A stretch of DNA of 64,000 nucleotides from Serratia inhibens (GTDB lineage: Bacteria; Pseudomonadota; Gammaproteobacteria; Enterobacterales; Enterobacteriaceae): positions 62,001 to 126,000 of the forward strand of contig NZ_QYYG01000012.1 in the NCBI RefSeq assembly GCF_003591175.1, read 5' to 3'. The translations under genes were made by a program, and so were the position numbers. Position 1 is the first letter of the stretch. Each line of letters begins with the position of its first letter. Positions 1 to 10,074 of this stretch are shown here, one piece after another. The notes under the pieces are model-generated. The model did no database searches, was not told where the DNA came from, and saw nothing but the letters and a program-made list of their open reading frames with translations.

Positions 1-84
1 TTTCTCTGTAGGCATGTCGGTCTATTATTCAACACATCGAGAGGCAACAACCTCTCACCTGACAAATACCCTGAGGATTGAATC

Positions 85-345
85 ATGAAAAACATCAAAA
101 TTTTTGCTACTGCTCTACTGCTGACTACCGCTTCTTTCGCCACCGTTGCCGCTGACCAGCCTTCCAGCCAACCTGCCGCCGACGCTCAGAAAATCGGTGT
201 CATCTCCGTTGCCGGCGCTTCTAACCTGAGTGCACTGGAAACCGAACTGGCTAACAAGGCCGCAGCATCAGGCGCCAGCTCTTACCGCATCATCTCTGCC
301 GGTGGCCAGAACAAACTGCACGGCACCGCTGAAATCTTCAACTGA
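85..345 (+). CDS. Small periplasmic DUF1471 (BhsA/McbA/YhcN-type) protein
   Basis: An 86-residue protein with a clear signal peptide (charged MKNIK start, hydrophobic residues 6-20, likely cleavage after Ala-Ala near 22-23). The mature part carries the DUF1471 pattern: a conserved 'GVISV' strand near residue 37, a helix rich in Leu/Ala, then 'SYRIISA' and 'LHGTAEIFN' at the C-terminus. Members of this family in E. coli (BhsA, McbA, YhcN, YdgH) are small secreted proteins linked to stress and biofilm, but roles differ and no specific one can be assigned here. The start is supported by a GAGGA-like site ten bases upstream. It converges on the LysR gene and shares a terminator with it. Confidence 0.85.
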   Translation: MKNIKIFATALLLTTASFATVAADQPSSQPAADAQKIGVISVAGASNLSALETELANKAAASGASSYRIISAGGQNKLHGTAEIFN

Positions 346-370
346 TCGTCAGACAGCCCACTGACGGAAG

Positions 371-396
371 AAAAAAAGCCCCGCGAGGGGCTTTTC
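371..396. terminator. Bidirectional rho-independent terminator
   Basis: A perfect 9-bp stem (AAAAGCCCC, 374-382, pairing with GGGGCTTTT, 387-395) around a GCGA loop, with A/T runs on both sides. It lies between two convergent genes, so it can serve both. Confidence 0.85.
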
Positions 397-402
397 TCGT
401 TT

Positions 403-1320
403 CTAGCGCGCATCAAAACGCTTCGCCAGCTTCTGCAGACGAAATTGCTCGGTAATGTAGTCGACAAACACTCGGGTTTTACTCGGCAGAAATTTGGTGG
501 TGGGAAAGTAAAGATAGACGCTACCGCGATCGACATACCAGGCTGGCAACACCCGCACCAGGCGGTCGCTTTCCAGATAAGGCAAGGCATTTGGCATGGC
601 GATCAAAGCAATGCCCAGCCCCATTTCCGCCGCTCGCGCCGCCGCCTCAGGCTCATTCACCATCATGTTAATGGTCATCAAGGGTGCCCGCTGTTCGTTA
701 TCCGCATTGCGCAGCGGCAGGTTGCGAATGCGCCCGGTTTGCGGCGAGCGGATAAAAATCCCCGCGTGATTCGCCAGCTGTTCCGGTTGGCTCAAAAGCG
801 GATGGCGCCGCAGATAATCCGCCGAGGCCACCAATACCCCGTGGGCCGGTGCCAGTTCACGCGCGATCATTCCCTGCGCCAGTTCGATGCCCCCGCCGAT
901 TGCAGCGTCGAAATGCTCGCCAATCATATCCACTTTGCGATTGTCAAAATGCCAGTCTGGCACGATCGCCGGATAACGAGACAAAAACGCCGGCAACAGA
1001 GGCATCACAAAATGCAGACCGAAGGCGGTGCCCATACTGACCTTGAGCGTACCTGCCGCTATGCCGCCACTGCTGCTCACCCCTTTCAGCGCGCACTGGA
1101 TCGACTGCAAACCACCGCTCACCTCCTGCAGAAAACGTTCCCCTTCTTCGGTCAGGATCAGCTTGCGCGTGTTGCGCTGGAACAGCCGTACCCCCACCAG
1201 CGTCTCCAGCCTGGTGACATTCTTCCCCACCGCCGCAGAGCTGATGCCCAGTTTGCGGCCGGCAGCGGAAAAACTGCCGTTTTCCGCACTGCTGACAAAA
1301 CATTCCAGATGGCCGAGCAT
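403..1320 (-). CDS. LysR-family transcriptional regulator
   Basis: 305 residues, typical LysR length. The N-terminal winged helix-turn-helix is plain (residues about 2-60, including 'FSAAGRKLGISSAAVGKNV' and 'LGVRLFQRNTRKLILTEEG'-like spacing), followed by an effector-binding domain that begins near residue 90 ('GTLKVSM'). It belongs to the CrgA/YafC-like branch by general appearance, which is judged from memory. It diverges from the short-chain dehydrogenase at 1450, with 129 bases between the two starts, so that gene is the likely target. The inducer is unknown. Confidence 0.9.
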   Translation of the reverse strand: MLGHLECFVSSAENGSFSAAGRKLGISSAAVGKNVTRLETLVGVRLFQRNTRKLILTEEGERFLQEVSGGLQSIQCALKGVSSSGGIAAGTLKVSMGTAFGLHFVMPLLPAFLSRYPAIVPDWHFDNRKVDMIGEHFDAAIGGGIELAQGMIARELAPAHGVLVASADYLRRHPLLSQPEQLANHAGIFIRSPQTGRIRNLPLRNADNEQRAPLMTINMMVNEPEAAARAAEMGLGIALIAMPNALPYLESDRLVRVLPAWYVDRGSVYLYFPTTKFLPSKTRVFVDYITEQFRLQKLAKRFDAR

Positions 1321-1340
1321 GGCTTTCCCCTGTAGATTTC

Positions 1341-1353
1341 AAACCTGTGGTTT
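1341..1353. promoter_or_regulatory. Possible LysR operator in divergent promoter region
   Basis: AAACC-TGT-GGTTT is a perfect 5-bp inverted repeat just upstream of the LysR start, inside the 129-base divergent intergenic region (1321-1449). Position and symmetry suit a LysR-type site, but the arms are short and this is inference. Confidence 0.35.
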
Positions 1354-1449
1354 AAGCTGATTATAGCGCTTTGCGGCTAGTGGCCGCGTTGCGTTTCTCC
1401 GATACTGGTCCGGTAGATTTTTTAACCTTACCCACTCTGGAGAAACATC

Positions 1450-2199
1450 ATGTCAGCAACCCTCTCTCTGCAAGGCAAAGTCGCATTCGTTCAGGGCGGC
1501 TCACGCGGTATCGGCGCCGCCATCGTCAAACGACTGGCGCGTGACGGCGCAGCGGTGGCATTCACTTACGTAGCTTCCGCCGACCGGGCCGATGCCGTGG
1601 CAAGTGAAATCACCGCCGTCGGCGGCAAGGCTATCGCCATCAAAGCCGACAGTGCCGACGCCGCAGCAGTACAGCGAGCGGTACGCCAGGCGGTGAACAG
1701 CTTCGGCAATCTGGATATTCTGGTGAATAACGCCGGGGTGTTTACGTTGGGCAGCACCGAAGAACTGGCGCTGGAAGATCTGGACCGTATGTTGGCGGTG
1801 AACGTACGCAGCGTCTTTGTTGCCAGCCAGGAAGCTGCGCGCCATATGAACGACGGTGGCCGCATCATCCACATCGGCAGCACCAACGCCGAGCGCGTGC
1901 CCTTTGGCGGTGCCGCAGTTTACGCAATGAGCAAATCCGCGCTGGTCGGCCTGACCAAGGGCATGGCGCGCGATCTCGGCCCGCGCGGCATCACCGTCAA
2001 CAACGTGCAGCCCGGCCCGGTGGATACCGAGATGAACCCGGACGACGGCGATTTCGCCGAGCAGTTGAAACAGCTGATGGCCATCGGCCGCTACGGTAAA
2101 GATGAAGAGATCGCCAGCTTCGTCGCCTACCTGGCCGGCCCGCAAGCAGGCTACATTACCGGTGCCAGTCTGAGTATCGACGGCGGCTTCTCGGCTTAA
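1450..2199 (+). CDS. SDR-family oxidoreductase (3-oxoacyl-ACP reductase-like)
   Basis: A classical short-chain dehydrogenase of 249 residues. The cofactor motif 'GGSRGIG' is at 16-22, 'NNAG' at 93-96, and the catalytic Ser144, Tyr158 and Lys162 (YAMSK) are all present. The residues before the glycine motif read 'VQGG' instead of the common 'VTGG'. A Tyr-Val-Ala-Ser stretch after the second strand (40-43), with no Asp there, suggests NADP(H) rather than NAD(H). A GGAG Shine-Dalgarno sequence precedes the ATG. Substrate cannot be told; proteins of this type are often labelled FabG by default, but the location next to a LysR regulator argues for a dedicated detoxification or secondary-metabolite role. 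Confidence 0.9.
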   Translation: MSATLSLQGKVAFVQGGSRGIGAAIVKRLARDGAAVAFTYVASADRADAVASEITAVGGKAIAIKADSADAAAVQRAVRQAVNSFGNLDILVNNAGVFTLGSTEELALEDLDRMLAVNVRSVFVASQEAARHMNDGGRIIHIGSTNAERVPFGGAAVYAMSKSALVGLTKGMARDLGPRGITVNNVQPGPVDTEMNPDDGDFAEQLKQLMAIGRYGKDEEIASFVAYLAGPQAGYITGASLSIDGGFSA

Positions 2200-2213
2200 G
2201 GTTTCTTAAATGC

Positions 2214-2237
2214 AAAAAGCCCCGCAAGGGGCTTTTT
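2214..2237. terminator. Bidirectional rho-independent terminator
   Basis: A 10-bp stem (AAAAAGCCCC / GGGGCTTTTT) with a GCAA loop, between the convergent dehydrogenase gene and ssb. A- and T-runs allow termination from either side. Confidence 0.88.
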
Positions 2238-2260
2238 TATGGGCTTCAGACAGCCTGATA

Positions 2261-2797
2261 TCAGAAAGGAATATCGTCGTCGAAGTCCATTGGCGGTTCG
2301 TTGCTGCTGGCTGCCGGCGCATTGTTCTGCGCTGGGCGAGCCTGCTGGCCGCCGCTGAACTGGTTGCCGCCCTGTGGTTGCTGAGGCTGGCCCCAACCGC
2401 CCTGGCCACCCGCTGCCTGGCCACCGCCGGCAGGTGCGCCGCCGCCTTGACGGCCGCCCAGCATCTGCATGGTGCCGCCAACGTTAACCACAACTTCGGT
2501 GGTGTATTTTTCTACGCCAGCCTGATCGGTCCATTTACGGGTCTGCAGGGCACCTTCGATATACACCTGGGAACCTTTACGCAGATATTCGCCCGCCACT
2601 TCAGCCAGCTTGCCGAACAACACCACGCGGTGCCACTCGGTTTTTTCTTTCTGCTCGCCAGTCGCCTTGTCACGCCAGCTTTCGGAGGTCGCCAGGGTAA
2701 TGTTGGCCACTGCGCCGCCATTCGGCATGTAACGGACTTCCGGGTCTTGGCCCAGATTCCCGACCAGAATTACTTTGTTTACGCCTCTGCTGGCCAT
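2261..2797 (-). CDS. ssb: Single-stranded DNA-binding protein
   Basis: 178 residues, the same length as enterobacterial SSB. The OB-fold domain occupies about residues 1-112 (start '[23 protein letters not shown]'-like, shown here in part), followed by a Gly/Gln/Pro-rich disordered linker and the acidic C-terminal tip 'DFDDDIPF', which docks partner proteins of replication, recombination and repair. The protein binds ssDNA as a tetramer in the cytoplasm. It diverges from uvrA, and the LexA box at 2935-2954 lies between them, as in E. coli. Confidence 0.98.
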   Translation of the reverse strand: MASRGVNKVILVGNLGQDPEVRYMPNGGAVANITLATSESWRDKATGEQKEKTEWHRVVLFGKLAEVAGEYLRKGSQVYIEGALQTRKWTDQAGVEKYTTEVVVNVGGTMQMLGGRQGGGAPAGGGQAAGGQGGWGQPQQPQGGNQFSGGQQARPAQNNAPAASSNEPPMDFDDDIPF

Positions 2798-2934
2798 GAG
2801 AACTCTCCTGATGATTGATTTTTACACAGTATAAACGAGTAAGTTTAACACGCTCAGCCTGAAACGACACCCGTGTTGATAACTGCGTATTGTATTCCAG
2901 AATTGTCCTTTCGAACGACCTTGTTGCATTCGTA

Positions 2935-2954
2935 TACTGGATATTCATTCAGGT
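2935..2954. promoter_or_regulatory. LexA (SOS) box between ssb and uvrA
   Basis: CTG-GATATTCATT-CAG (core 2937-2952) within 'ATACTGGATATTCATTCAGG', close to the known E. coli uvrA operator. It departs from the consensus CTGT-N8-ACAG at the fourth base of the left arm (G for T) and the fourth from the right (T for A). It should make uvrA, and perhaps one ssb promoter, damage-inducible through the LexA encoded at 24230-24838. Confidence 0.85.
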
Positions 2955-3074
2955 TTTTTTGTGTCATAATTATGCGTTTCGTACTGGCTGTGCCGATTTT
3001 TTGCGCGTTTGATCACAAAATAACCCGCACTAAATCCAGACAGGCGCGGTGTATCATCAAGACGGGAAGTGTAA

Positions 3075-5909
3075 ATGGACAATATCGAAGTTCGTGGTGC
3101 TCGAACCCATAATCTCAAAAACATCAACCTGATTATCCCGCGTGACAAGCTGATCGTCGTCACCGGTTTGTCCGGTTCAGGCAAGTCCTCGCTGGCTTTT
3201 GATACGCTGTATGCCGAAGGGCAGCGCCGCTACGTCGAGTCGCTCTCCGCCTATGCACGCCAGTTTCTTTCGCTGATGGAAAAACCGGACGTCGACCATA
3301 TTGAAGGTCTGTCGCCGGCGATTTCCATCGAGCAGAAATCCACCTCGCATAACCCGCGATCCACGGTCGGCACCATCACCGAGATCCACGATTACCTGCG
3401 CCTGCTGTTCGCCCGCGTCGGCGAACCGCGCTGCCCGGATCACCATGTGGAACTGGCGGCGCAAACCGTCAGCCAGATGGTGGACAACGTGCTCAGCCAG
3501 CCGGAAGGCAAACGCCTGATGCTGCTGGCGCCGGTGGTGAAAGACCGCAAGGGCGAGCACACCAAAACGCTGGAAAACCTGGCGACCCAGGGCTATATCC
3601 GGGCGCGTATCGACGGCGAAGTCTGTGACCTATCCGATCCGCCGAAGCTGGAACTGCAGAAGAAGCACACCATTGAAGTGGTGGTCGATCGCTTCAAGGT
3701 GCGCGAAGATCTGGCGCAGCGCCTGGCGGAATCGTTCGAAACCGCGCTGGAATTGTCCGGCGGCACGGCGGTAGTGGCCGACATGGACGACGAAAAAGCG
3801 GATGAGCTGCTGTTCTCCGCCAACTTCGCCTGCCCGATCTGCGGCTACAGCATGCGCGAGCTGGAACCGCGTCTGTTCTCGTTCAATAACCCGGCCGGTG
3901 CCTGCCCGACCTGTGACGGCCTGGGCGTACAGCAGTTCTTCGATCCGGAACGCGTGGTGCAGAACCCCGAGCTTTCGCTGGCCGGCGGTGCGATCCGCGG
4001 TTGGGATCGCCGCAACTTTTATTATTTCCAGATGCTGCGTTCGCTGGCGGAGCATTATGCGTTCGACGTCGAAGCGCCGTTCAACACCCTGGACGCCAAC
4101 GTGCAGAAAGCGGTGCTCAGCGGTTCCGGCAAAGAGTCGATCGAATTCAAATACATTAACGATCGCGGTGATACCACCGTGCGCCGCCACCCGTTCGAAG
4201 GCGTGCTGCACAACATGGAACGCCGCTATAAAGAGACGGAATCCAGCGCGGTGCGCGAAGAGCTGGCGAAGTTTATCAGCAACCGCCCTTGCGCCTCCTG
4301 TCACGGCACCCGCCTGCGCGAAGAAGCGCGCAACGTGTTTGTCGAAGACACCACGCTGCCGGAAATCTCCGATCTGAGCATCGGCCACGCCATGACCTTC
4401 TTCCAGAACATGAAGCTCAGCGGCCAGCGCGCCCAGATCGCCGAAAAAGTCCTGAAAGAGATTGGCGACCGGCTGAAATTCCTGGTAAACGTCGGGCTTA
4501 ACTACCTGTCGCTGTCGCGCTCGGCGGAAACCCTGTCCGGCGGCGAGGCGCAGCGTATTCGTCTGGCCAGCCAGATCGGCGCCGGCCTGGTGGGCGTAAT
4601 GTACGTTCTTGATGAACCGTCGATCGGCCTGCACCAGCGTGACAACGAACGCCTGCTGGAAACGCTGATCCACCTGCGTAACCTGGGCAACACGGTGATC
4701 GTGGTGGAGCATGACGAAGACGCCATCCGTGCCGCCGATCATGTGATCGACATCGGCCCCGGCGCCGGCGTGCACGGCGGCCAGGTGGTGGCGGAAGGCA
4801 CGGTCGAAGACATCATGGCGCAGCCCGAATCGCTGACCGGCCAGTTCCTCAGCGGCAAACGCGAGATTGCCATTCCTGAGCAGCGCGTACCGGCCGATCC
4901 GACCAAGGTGCTGAAGCTGAGCGGCGCGCGCGGCAACAACCTGAAAGACGTGACGCTGACGCTGCCGGTGGGGCTGTTTACCTGCATCACCGGGGTCTCC
5001 GGATCCGGTAAATCCACGTTGATCAACGACACGCTGTTCCCGATCGCCCAACGCCAGCTCAACGGCGCCACCATTGCCGAACCGGCGCCGTTCCGCGAAG
5101 TGACCGGCCTCGAGCATTTCGACAAAGTGATCGACATCGATCAGAGCCCGATCGGCCGTACACCGCGCTCCAACCCGGCTACCTACACCGGCATCTTCAC
5201 CCCGGTGCGCGAGCTGTTCGCCGGCGTACCTGAGTCGCGCAGCCGCGGCTATAACCCAGGCCGCTTCAGCTTTAACGTCAAGGGCGGGCGCTGTGAAGCC
5301 TGTCAGGGCGATGGCGTGATCAAGGTGGAAATGCACTTCCTGCCGGATATCTATGTGCCTTGCGACCAATGCAAAGGCAAGCGCTATAACCGTGAAACGC
5401 TGGAAGTGAAGTACAAGGGCAAGAGCATCCACGAAGTGCTGGAAATGACCATCGAAGAAGCGCGCGATTTCTTCGACGTGGTACCGGCGCTGGCGCGCAA
5501 GCTGCAAACGCTGATGGACGTCGGCCTGTCCTACATTCGCCTCGGCCAGTCGGCGACCACGCTGTCCGGCGGTGAGGCGCAACGCGTCAAGCTGGCGCGC
5601 GAGCTGTCTAAACGCGGTACCGGACAGACGCTGTATATCCTCGATGAGCCGACCACCGGTCTGCACTTCGCCGATATCCAGCAACTGCTGGCGGTGCTGC
5701 ATCAGCTGCGCGATCAGGGCAACACCATCGTGGTGATTGAGCACAACCTTGACGTGATTAAAACGGCGGACTGGATTGTCGACCTGGGGCCGGAAGGCGG
5801 CAGCGGCGGCGGTGAAATCCTGGTCTCCGGCACGCCGGAAACCGTGGCCAACTGCGAAGCTTCGCATACCGCTCGCTTCCTCAAGCCGTTACTGAAAATG
5901 AAGAAATAA
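3075..5909 (+). CDS. uvrA: Excinuclease ABC subunit A
   Basis: 944 residues against 940 in E. coli. UvrA is the damage-recognition ATPase of nucleotide excision repair and loads UvrB. The protein has the duplicated ABC layout: first Walker A 'GLSGSGKS' at 31-38, a zinc finger opening with 'CPICGY' near 253, the first ABC signature '[12 protein letters not shown]' near 487, second Walker A 'GVSGSGKS' near 639, a second zinc finger 'CEACQGDGV' near 739, and the second signature '[12 protein letters not shown]' near 829. The ATG start gives the family N-terminus '[14 protein letters not shown]'. A LexA box lies about 120 bases upstream, so SOS control is expected. Confidence 0.99.
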   Translation: MDNIEVRGARTHNLKNINLIIPRDKLIVVTGLSGSGKSSLAFDTLYAEGQRRYVESLSAYARQFLSLMEKPDVDHIEGLSPAISIEQKSTSHNPRSTVGTITEIHDYLRLLFARVGEPRCPDHHVELAAQTVSQMVDNVLSQPEGKRLMLLAPVVKDRKGEHTKTLENLATQGYIRARIDGEVCDLSDPPKLELQKKHTIEVVVDRFKVREDLAQRLAESFETALELSGGTAVVADMDDEKADELLFSANFACPICGYSMRELEPRLFSFNNPAGACPTCDGLGVQQFFDPERVVQNPELSLAGGAIRGWDRRNFYYFQMLRSLAEHYAFDVEAPFNTLDANVQKAVLSGSGKESIEFKYINDRGDTTVRRHPFEGVLHNMERRYKETESSAVREELAKFISNRPCASCHGTRLREEARNVFVEDTTLPEISDLSIGHAMTFFQNMKLSGQRAQIAEKVLKEIGDRLKFLVNVGLNYLSLSRSAETLSGGEAQRIRLASQIGAGLVGVMYVLDEPSIGLHQRDNERLLETLIHLRNLGNTVIVVEHDEDAIRAADHVIDIGPGAGVHGGQVVAEGTVEDIMAQPESLTGQFLSGKREIAIPEQRVPADPTKVLKLSGARGNNLKDVTLTLPVGLFTCITGVSGSGKSTLINDTLFPIAQRQLNGATIAEPAPFREVTGLEHFDKVIDIDQSPIGRTPRSNPATYTGIFTPVRELFAGVPESRSRGYNPGRFSFNVKGGRCEACQGDGVIKVEMHFLPDIYVPCDQCKGKRYNRETLEVKYKGKSIHEVLEMTIEEARDFFDVVPALARKLQTLMDVGLSYIRLGQSATTLSGGEAQRVKLARELSKRGTGQTLYILDEPTTGLHFADIQQLLAVLHQLRDQGNTIVVIEHNLDVIKTADWIVDLGPEGGSGGGEILVSGTPETVANCEASHTARFLKPLLKMKK

Positions 5910-5920
5910 CCTTTCTTGCC

Positions 5921-5947
5921 GGCGGGCCGTTTGCGGCCCGCCCTTTC
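5921..5947 (+). terminator. uvrA terminator
   Basis: A 9-bp GC-rich stem (GGCGGGCCG 5921-5929, CGGCCCGCC 5934-5942) with a TTTG loop, twelve bases after the uvrA stop, followed by CTTTCAT. The T-tract is short but the stem is strong. Confidence 0.7.
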
Positions 5948-6129
5948 ATCCGCCCGCCATAATTAAAGAGAAACAGGCAAGATTTAGACATTTTCAGGCA
6001 TTTCCCTCCCCGCTCGCAGCTTTTATCATCAATGTTCCCTCTGCGTCGCCCGTATGACCTGGGCCGCGTCTCACCGGTACCCTGCTGCCGGAAAACATCC
6101 TCCCCCATTCACTGATGACTGGAGTTACC

Positions 6130-7182
6130 ATGAACATTACGCATGCCTATGCCGCGCATGACGCGAAGTCAGCGCTCGTTCCTTTCGATTACACACCGCG
6201 CGCCCTGCGCGACCACGATGTGCAAATCGAGGTTCTGTTCTGTGGCGTCTGCCATTCTGATCTGCACCAGGCCCGCAACGAATGGAACAACTCGATTTTC
6301 CCGGTGGTGCCCGGCCATGAAATTGTTGGCCGCGTAACCGCCGTCGGCAGCCACGTATCACGCCATCAGGTTGGCGATCTGGTCGGCGTCGGCTGCATGG
6401 TCGATTCCTGTCGCACCTGCCCGAGCTGTGACGAAGGGCTGGAGCAATACTGCGAAAGCGGCTTTACCGGCACCTACAACGGTCAGGATCGGCAAACCGG
6501 CGCCATCACCTACGGCGGCTACTCAACCGCTATGGTGGTGGATCAGGACTTTGTGCTGCGGGTGCCGGCAAATCTCGATCCGGCCGGCGTTGCGCCGCTG
6601 CTTTGCGCCGGTATCACCACCTATTCGCCGTTGCGCCAATGGGGTGCCGGGCCGGGCAAGAAGGTCGGTATCGTCGGCCTCGGCGGCTTGGGGCACATGG
6701 GGGTCAAGCTGGCGCGAGCCATGGGCGCTCATGTGGTGCTGTTCACCACGTCGGCCTCCAAAGTTGAAGACGCCAAACGCCTCGGCGCCCATGAAGTGGT
6801 GATCTCGCGCAACCCGGAAGAAATGGCGCAGCACGTCAACAGCTTCGATTTTATTCTCAACACGGTGGCGGCTCAGCACGATCTGAACCCGTTCCTCAAC
6901 CTGCTGCGGCGTGATGGCACTTTGACGTTGGTGGGTGCACCGGAACACGATCACCCGTCGCCGCAGGTGTTTAACCTGATCATGAAACGCCGCCGCCTCG
7001 CCGGCTCGCTGATCGGTGGCATTGCAGAAACCCAGGAGATGCTGGATTTTTGCGGCCAGCACGGTATTACCTCGGATATCGAACTGATCCCGATGCAGCA
7101 AATCAACGAAGCCTATGAGCGCATGCTGAAAAGCGACGTGAAATACCGTTTCGTGGTGGATATCAACTCTCTGCGAGCATAA
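6130..7182 (+). CDS. yahK: Zinc-dependent NADP alcohol dehydrogenase, YahK type
   Basis: 350 residues, medium-chain dehydrogenase of the cinnamyl-alcohol dehydrogenase branch. Visible features are the catalytic zinc segment 'CGVCHSDLHQ' (38-47) with 'GHE' at 62-64, the four-cysteine structural zinc loop (C-x2-C-x2-C-x7-C near 96-110), and the cofactor motif 'GLGGLGHMG' near 181. It matches E. coli YahK, an aldehyde reductase of broad specificity, over its full length as I recall that sequence. The start at 6130 is preferred over an in-frame ATG 15 bases upstream because GGAG sits six bases before it and the family begins there. It stands alone, with its own terminator. The symbol marks similarity; identity as the true orthologue is not proven because YahK lies elsewhere in E. 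coli. Confidence 0.85.
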   Translation: MNITHAYAAHDAKSALVPFDYTPRALRDHDVQIEVLFCGVCHSDLHQARNEWNNSIFPVVPGHEIVGRVTAVGSHVSRHQVGDLVGVGCMVDSCRTCPSCDEGLEQYCESGFTGTYNGQDRQTGAITYGGYSTAMVVDQDFVLRVPANLDPAGVAPLLCAGITTYSPLRQWGAGPGKKVGIVGLGGLGHMGVKLARAMGAHVVLFTTSASKVEDAKRLGAHEVVISRNPEEMAQHVNSFDFILNTVAAQHDLNPFLNLLRRDGTLTLVGAPEHDHPSPQVFNLIMKRRRLAGSLIGGIAETQEMLDFCGQHGITSDIELIPMQQINEAYERMLKSDVKYRFVVDINSLRA

Positions 7183-7186
7183 TGCG

Positions 7187-7215
7187 ACGGGCGCCCACTG
7201 CGGCGCCCGTTTTTT
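7187..7215. terminator. Terminator after the alcohol dehydrogenase
   Basis: A 9-bp stem (ACGGGCGCC 7187-7195, GGCGCCCGT 7202-7210) followed by six T. It ends the alcohol dehydrogenase transcript and overlaps the convergent end of maa. Confidence 0.88.
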
Positions 7216-7216
7216 G

Positions 7217-7774
7217 TCATAGCTGTTTAATCACCCGCGCCGGATTACCGCCGACCACGCAGTTGGCCGGCACGTCCTTGGTGACTACCGCCCCGGACGC
7301 CACCACCACGTTATCTCCCAGAGTGACGCCAGGGTTAATTACCGCCCGGCCGCCAATCCACACGTTATTGCCAATGCTGACCGGTTTGCCGAACTCCGCA
7401 CCGCCGACGCGGGTTTGCGCATCCAACGGATGGGTAGCGGTATAAATATGTACCCCCGGTGCCAACAGGCAGTTATCGCCAATATGCACTTCGCACACAT
7501 CCAGGATGACACAGTCAAAATTGGCGTAAAAATTCTTCCCCAGATAGATGTTATAACCGTAATCGCAGCGGAACGTCGGTTCGATGGTTCCCCCCTGATA
7601 CCGGCCCAGCAGCGCCGTCAGCCACTGCTTACGCAGGTCGCCCTCGTCAGGGGATGAATGGTTGTAATGGTGCACCAGCTGGCGCGCGCGCTTGCGTTCG
7701 CTGCGCAGCAGCTCGTCACCGGCATCGTACAGTTCGCCGGCAATCATCTTGCGTTTTTCTTCACTCATCGCCAT
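7217..7774 (-). CDS. maa: Maltose O-acetyltransferase
   Basis: 185 residues; E. coli Maa has 183. It transfers acetyl from acetyl-CoA to maltose and other sugars in the cytoplasm. The N-terminal helical domain '[15 protein letters not shown]' is followed by left-handed beta-helix hexapeptide repeats (from about residue 70 on), the active-site loop 'TATHPLD' near 123, and the C-terminal '[11 protein letters not shown]'. I chose the start at 7774 because AAAGGA lies nine bases before it; a further upstream ATG would add ten residues absent from the family, and one two codons downstream is also possible. Single gene. Confidence 0.93.
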   Translation of the reverse strand: MAMSEEKRKMIAGELYDAGDELLRSERKRARQLVHHYNHSSPDEGDLRKQWLTALLGRYQGGTIEPTFRCDYGYNIYLGKNFYANFDCVILDVCEVHIGDNCLLAPGVHIYTATHPLDAQTRVGGAEFGKPVSIGNNVWIGGRAVINPGVTLGDNVVVASGAVVTKDVPANCVVGGNPARVIKQL

Positions 7775-7905
7775 CTCAGGGTATCCTTTGGTCTCGCGGC
7801 TCATTGATTAAAAAAGCCTAGTCTTTCCTGGTGCCCAATAAAAAGGGAACGTTCCCATTTTCGAATCGCGATCACAATTTAAAGAGAAAAAAGAGATGAA
7901 GAAGC

Positions 7906-7931
7906 GGAAAAGGCAGGCAACCACGCCTGCC
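7906..7931 (-). terminator. yjbR terminator
   Basis: On the minus strand, GGCAGGC pairs with GCCTGCC around a six-base loop, followed by TTTTCC. It lies just past the yjbR stop. Confidence 0.75.
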
Positions 7932-7938
7932 CTGCCGA

Positions 7939-8292
7939 TTAAGCGCGCAGTTCCTGCCGCACGTGGTCGGGTAACCCTTCCAGCACCAGCTGATATGAAC
8001 TGTCGATCAGGGTATAAAATTGCGAGTTCGGCAAGTTGCCGTCGAGAAACACCGTATTCCAGTGCGCCTTGTTCATGCCAGCGCAGGCGACGATCTCGGG
8101 GTGATGCTCGCGCAGGCTTTCTGCCAACTCCGGGCTTGATTTCACCGCCAGGGCCGGCCGGCCCTGTACCTCGCACACCATGGCGAACATCACGTCGCCG
8201 ACCTTGATCTGGCTGGCCTGCCACTGGTTCTGGTCGCTTTGTTCCGCGCCCGGCTTCGCCATGCAGTATTCCAGCAGTGCTGTGTTATTCAT
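7939..8292 (-). CDS. yjbR: MmcQ/YjbR family DNA-binding-like protein
   Basis: 117 residues of the YjbR fold (CyaY-like alpha/beta). It shows the family start 'LLEYCMAKPGAEQS', the 'QIKVGDVMFAMV' strand pair, and 'MNKAHWNTVFLDG' in the middle. Function is not established for the family beyond a proposed DNA-binding role from structure. The start at 8292 is fixed by GGGGAG seven bases upstream. It begins four bases after the yjbQ stop, so the two are cotranscribed, as in E. coli. Confidence 0.93.
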   Translation of the reverse strand: MNNTALLEYCMAKPGAEQSDQNQWQASQIKVGDVMFAMVCEVQGRPALAVKSSPELAESLREHHPEIVACAGMNKAHWNTVFLDGNLPNSQFYTLIDSSYQLVLEGLPDHVRQELRA

Positions 8293-8296
8293 TGGG

Positions 8297-8713
8297 TTAC
8301 TCCCCCTGTAAAGTGGCCACAATACGGCGTGAACCGCCGTGGATGCGGTGCTCCCCCAGCCAAATCCCCTGCCATGTGCCCAACATCAGCCGCCCGTGGC
8401 TCACAGGCAGCGTTAAAGATGCGCCCAGCAGCGAGGATTTGATGTGTGCCGGCATGTCGTCCAGCCCTTCGTAGTCATGCTGATAGGGTGCGTTCTCAGG
8501 TACCTGACGCAGGAAATGCTGCTCCATGTCGGCTCGCACCGTGGGATCGCAGTTCTCGTTGAGCGTCAGCGAGGCCGAGGTATGCTGCAACAACAGATGC
8601 AGCAAGCCAGTTTGCAGGCGGTGTAAGTGAGTTAACTGGTCAGTAATCTCTTCGGTAACCAGATGAAAACCACGCGCTTTTGCGCTGAGGATAAGCGTTT
8701 GCTGATGCCACAT
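8297..8713 (-). CDS. yjbQ: YjbQ family protein (secondary thiamine-phosphate synthase type)
   Basis: 138 residues, family UPF0047. The signature '[18 protein letters not shown]' (about 39-56) and the conserved '[12 protein letters not shown]' (112-123) are present. Members have weak thiamine-phosphate synthase activity in vitro; the physiological role is unclear. First gene of the two-gene yjbQ-yjbR unit, transcribed away from tyrB's end. Confidence 0.93.
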   Translation of the reverse strand: MWHQQTLILSAKARGFHLVTEEITDQLTHLHRLQTGLLHLLLQHTSASLTLNENCDPTVRADMEQHFLRQVPENAPYQHDYEGLDDMPAHIKSSLLGASLTLPVSHGRLMLGTWQGIWLGEHRIHGGSRRIVATLQGE

Positions 8714-8780
8714 GAGTGAGCGCCCCTCAATCAGTATATTCTCTATCCGGTTTGCGGCAACTTTGGCGGCAAACCGACAA

Positions 8781-8812
8781 CAAAAAAGGAGCGATATCGC
8801 TATCGCTCCTTT
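8781..8812 (-). terminator. tyrB terminator
   Basis: A perfect 11-bp stem (8785-8795 with 8802-8812) around a six-base loop; on the minus strand it is followed by a run of T. It sits 28 bases past the tyrB stop. Confidence 0.88.
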
Positions 8813-8839
8813 GCTAACGCAGCTTTACCCTAACAGTTT

Positions 8840-10033
8840 TTACTGCACCGCGGCAAACGCCTCGGCCACCTGATGCACGTTGTTGTGGTTCAGGCCGGCC
8901 ATGCAAACGCGTCCGCTGTGGATCAGGTACACGCCGAACTCTTCACGCAGGCGATCAACCTGCGCCGCGCTGAAACCGGTGTAGCTGAACATGCCGCGCT
9001 GCTGCAGCAGGTAATCGAAGTTACGCTGCGGCAACGCAATTTTCAGCGCCTCTACCAGCGTTTTGCGCATCTCAAGGATACGGGTGCGCATGCTTTCCAC
9101 TTCCGCCAGCCACTGGGCTTTCAACTGCGTATCGTTCAGCACCTTCGCCACCACCTGCGCACCGAAGTTCGGCGGGCTGGAGTAGTTGCGGCGTACGGTG
9201 GCCTTCAATTGCCCCAGCACGCGCCCGGCGGCTTCTTCGCTTTCGCACACCACCGACAGGCCGCCGACGCGTTCGCCATACAGCGAGAAGATTTTCGAGA
9301 ACGAGTTACTCACCAGGCACGGCAGGCCGGCGGCGGCGATAGTGCGGATAGCGTAGGCATCTTCAGTGATACCGCCGCCAAAACCCTGATAGGCGATATC
9401 GAGGAACGGGATTAGCTCACGCTCGGCGATCACCTTGACCACTTCATCCCACTGGGCATTGGTCAGGTCAGAGCCTGTCGGGTTGTGGCAGCACGGATGC
9501 AGCAGCGCGATGCTGTGTTTCGGCAGCTGTTTCAACGCGCTCAGCATCGCGTCGAACTTCACGCCCAGGCTTTCGCCATCAAAGTACGGATAGGTGTTCA
9601 CTTTGAAACCGGCCCCGCCGAAGATGGCAATATGGTTTTCCCAGGTGGGATCACTGACCCATACCTGCGAATCCGGGAAGTAGCTTTTCAGGAAGTCGGC
9701 CCCCACTTTCAGCGCGCCGGAACCGCCTACGGTCTGAATGGTGGCGATGCGCCCCTGTTGCAGCATCGGGTGTTCGGCCCCGAACAGCAGGTGCTGAATG
9801 GCAGTACGGTAAGGCAGCAGACCTTCCATCGGCAGATACACCGACGCGCCCTGATCCACGCTGTTCAACTGCGCTTCCGCTGCGGCAACCGCCTTCATCT
9901 GCGGGATAATACCCCGCTCGTCATAGTAAAGGCCGATACTCAGGTTAACCTTGTGCGCACGTGTGTCTTTTTTGAATTTTTCCATCAGCGACAGGATAGG
10001 ATCGCCTGCATAGGCATCAACGTTCTGGAACAC
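8840..10033 (-). CDS. tyrB: Aromatic amino acid aminotransferase
   Basis: 397 residues, same length as E. coli TyrB and alike throughout. It is the PLP enzyme that makes tyrosine and phenylalanine from their keto acids and also acts on aspartate and leucine precursors. The PLP lysine lies in '[17 protein letters not shown]'-like sequence near residue 257, and the substrate-binding region 'PCCHNPTG' is near 190. Translation starts at GTG, with AGGAG nine bases upstream. Only 41 bases separate it from the YitT-like gene upstream, so part of its transcription may come from there. The phenylalanine branch is also represented by pheC at 13229. Confidence 0.97.
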   Translation of the reverse strand: MFQNVDAYAGDPILSLMEKFKKDTRAHKVNLSIGLYYDERGIIPQMKAVAAAEAQLNSVDQGASVYLPMEGLLPYRTAIQHLLFGAEHPMLQQGRIATIQTVGGSGALKVGADFLKSYFPDSQVWVSDPTWENHIAIFGGAGFKVNTYPYFDGESLGVKFDAMLSALKQLPKHSIALLHPCCHNPTGSDLTNAQWDEVVKVIAERELIPFLDIAYQGFGGGITEDAYAIRTIAAAGLPCLVSNSFSKIFSLYGERVGGLSVVCESEEAAGRVLGQLKATVRRNYSSPPNFGAQVVAKVLNDTQLKAQWLAEVESMRTRILEMRKTLVEALKIALPQRNFDYLLQQRGMFSYTGFSAAQVDRLREEFGVYLIHSGRVCMAGLNHNNVHQVAEAFAAVQ

Positions 10034-10074
10034 GGGGTCGTTCTCCTAGATTGGGTTATTCACAGGGTACAGAT

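Noticed and set aside
3630-5867. A 745-codon open frame on the minus strand opposite uvrA
   Set aside because: Antisense shadow of uvrA in GC-rich DNA; no domain, no ribosome site.
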